From Gallalistipes aquisgranensis (lineage in GTDB: Bacteria > Bacteroidota > Bacteroidia > Bacteroidales > Rikenellaceae): a stretch of DNA of 64,000 bases. Below, piece by piece: positions 63,312-64,000 of this stretch. The notes under the pieces are model-generated. The model did not search any database, was not told the origin of the DNA, and saw nothing but the letters and a program-made list of their open reading frames with translations. Made by a program: the position numbers and the translations under genes. Each line of letters opens with the position of its first letter. The stretch's first letter is position 1. Location: assembly GCF_014982715.1 (NCBI RefSeq), contig NZ_JADCJY010000002.1, positions 1 to 64,000 of the forward strand. Reading direction: 5' to 3'.

Positions 63312-64000
63312 TCAGTAAATATTGGTCTGCGGACGCCACGGGAACGTGCGGCGAACGATCCGCACCATCTTGCGGGTCTTTTGGATCAGGTAGGCATTAC
63401 TGCTCTCCGCATACTTTTCATAGAGCGGAGGCGTGTATCCCCGGATCGTGAGCAGCTCCATGTCGGAATTGTAGACCACCCGGAACTCCTGCCGGAGCCG
63501 CTCCGCCACCTCCTTCAGATGGCGGGAAGCATCCACGCAGACGCTCAGGTTCACGGCCGAACTCTGGATCAGGTTGGTCCGGATACGATATTGTTCGAGC
63601 AGAGAGAAAATATAGACCATGCGGTCTTCGATCACGAACGAAAAGTCTTTCGGCCGGATCGAAAGCAACACCTGGTTGGGCTTGAGGATCAGGATCGGCG
63701 CCTCGATGCGCCCGGTCATCTCGCCCCGGATCACGCTGCCCGGTTTCCCCCTGTCGGAAAAGGGACGCACGTAGAGCGGAATGTTCTTGTTCTGGAGCGG
63801 CTTGATCGTCTTGGGGTGGATGATCTGTGCCCCGCTGTACGCCAGTTCGATGGCATCGAGGTAGGTGAGTTCCGGGATGTAGACCGTATCGGCGAACAAC
63901 TTGGGATCGGCATTGAGGATGCCCTCCACGTCCTTCCAGATCGAGAGGCTCTCCGCGTCGAGGATATTGGCCGCCACGGCCGCCGAATAGTCCGACCCTT
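63312..64000 (-). CDS. Aspartate kinase, C-terminal part (5' end outside window)
   Basis: About 229 codons of the 3' portion of a lysC-type kinase. It starts in the conserved KGSDYSAAVAANILDAESLSIWKDVEGI, then LTYLDAIELAYSGAQIIHPKTIKPL, followed by ACT-like regulatory strands to the stop. It phosphorylates aspartate for lysine/threonine/methionine synthesis. The gene runs off the right edge of the window. No fused homoserine dehydrogenase is present after it. Confidence 0.9.
   Translation of the reverse strand, partial: GSDYSAAVAANILDAESLSIWKDVEGILNADPKLFADTVYIPELTYLDAIELAYSGAQIIHPKTIKPLQNKNIPLYVRPFSDRGKPGSVIRGEMTGRIEAPILILKPNQVLLSIRPKDFSFVIEDRMVYIFSLLEQYRIRTNLIQSSAVNLSVCVDASRHLKEVAERLRQEFRVVYNSDMELLTIRGYTPPLYEKYAESSNAYLIQKTRKMVRIVRRTFPWRPQTNIY

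Overview
The window reads as a chromosome segment from a gut-type member of the Bacteroidales, most likely close to Alistipes (Rikenellaceae). The reasons are a SusC/SusD glycan-uptake locus, many lipoproteins, TonB-dependent receptors, and repeated promoter boxes of the Bacteroidetes -7 type (TAnnTTTG) placed just upstream of genes. The DNA is GC-rich throughout, except for one AT-rich insert at about 34.1-36.9 kb. The genus assignment is inference.

Layout. 1-8.7 kb: the tail of an acyl-carrier gene, a TonB-type receptor, a membrane glycosyltransferase/GtrA/acetyltransferase cluster, and a reverse-strand set with an S41 protease and a DUF3078 protein. 8.7-17 kb: housekeeping genes (endonuclease IV, EamA exporter, SulP transporter, GroEL/GroES, DEAD-box helicase, tRNA-His). 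17-28.2 kb: a complete hexuronate degradation regulon. Six genes on the minus strand (uxaC, kdgK, eda, exuT-like, SDR fructuronate reductase, uxuA) diverge from lacI-type regulator-uxaB-uxaA on the plus strand. The shared promoter gap holds a perfect 22-bp palindrome. 28.2-33.9 kb: VOC protein, rpsT, tRNA-Glu, a small membrane protein, an aminotransferase, and two tandem phosphodiester-glycosidase lipoproteins that share an exact 100-bp stretch.

34.0-38.6 kb is the accessory region. An intact tRNA-Pro(GGG) is followed by a 2.86-kb AT-rich insert ending in an exact 56-bp copy of the tRNA 3' part, which is the signature of site-specific integration. The insert carries a CoiA-like zinc-ribbon/nuclease-like protein, an A1S_2505-type phage protein, a zeta-toxin-family kinase and an overlapping 52-residue basic protein, but no recombinase. 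Beyond the right junction are two unrecognised phage-like genes separated by two copies of a tRNA acceptor/T-arm-like hairpin.

38.6-51.1 kb: a polysaccharide utilisation locus (GH78 rhamnosidase, deacetylase-like lipoprotein, FG-GAP protein, DUF5017 lipoprotein, SusD, SusC). A pair of 14-bp operator-like inverted repeats lies upstream of susC. 51.4-64 kb: RhlE-type helicase, a TPP riboswitch driving thi4-thiE, a GH28 polygalacturonase, RNase R, a lipoprotein, a biotin-dependent carboxyltransferase, a sialate O-acetylesterase-like enzyme and the 3' end of an aspartate kinase. The GH28 and GH78 enzymes would release galacturonate and rhamnose from pectin, and the hexuronate regulon could consume the galacturonate, so the window looks adapted to pectin-type glycans.
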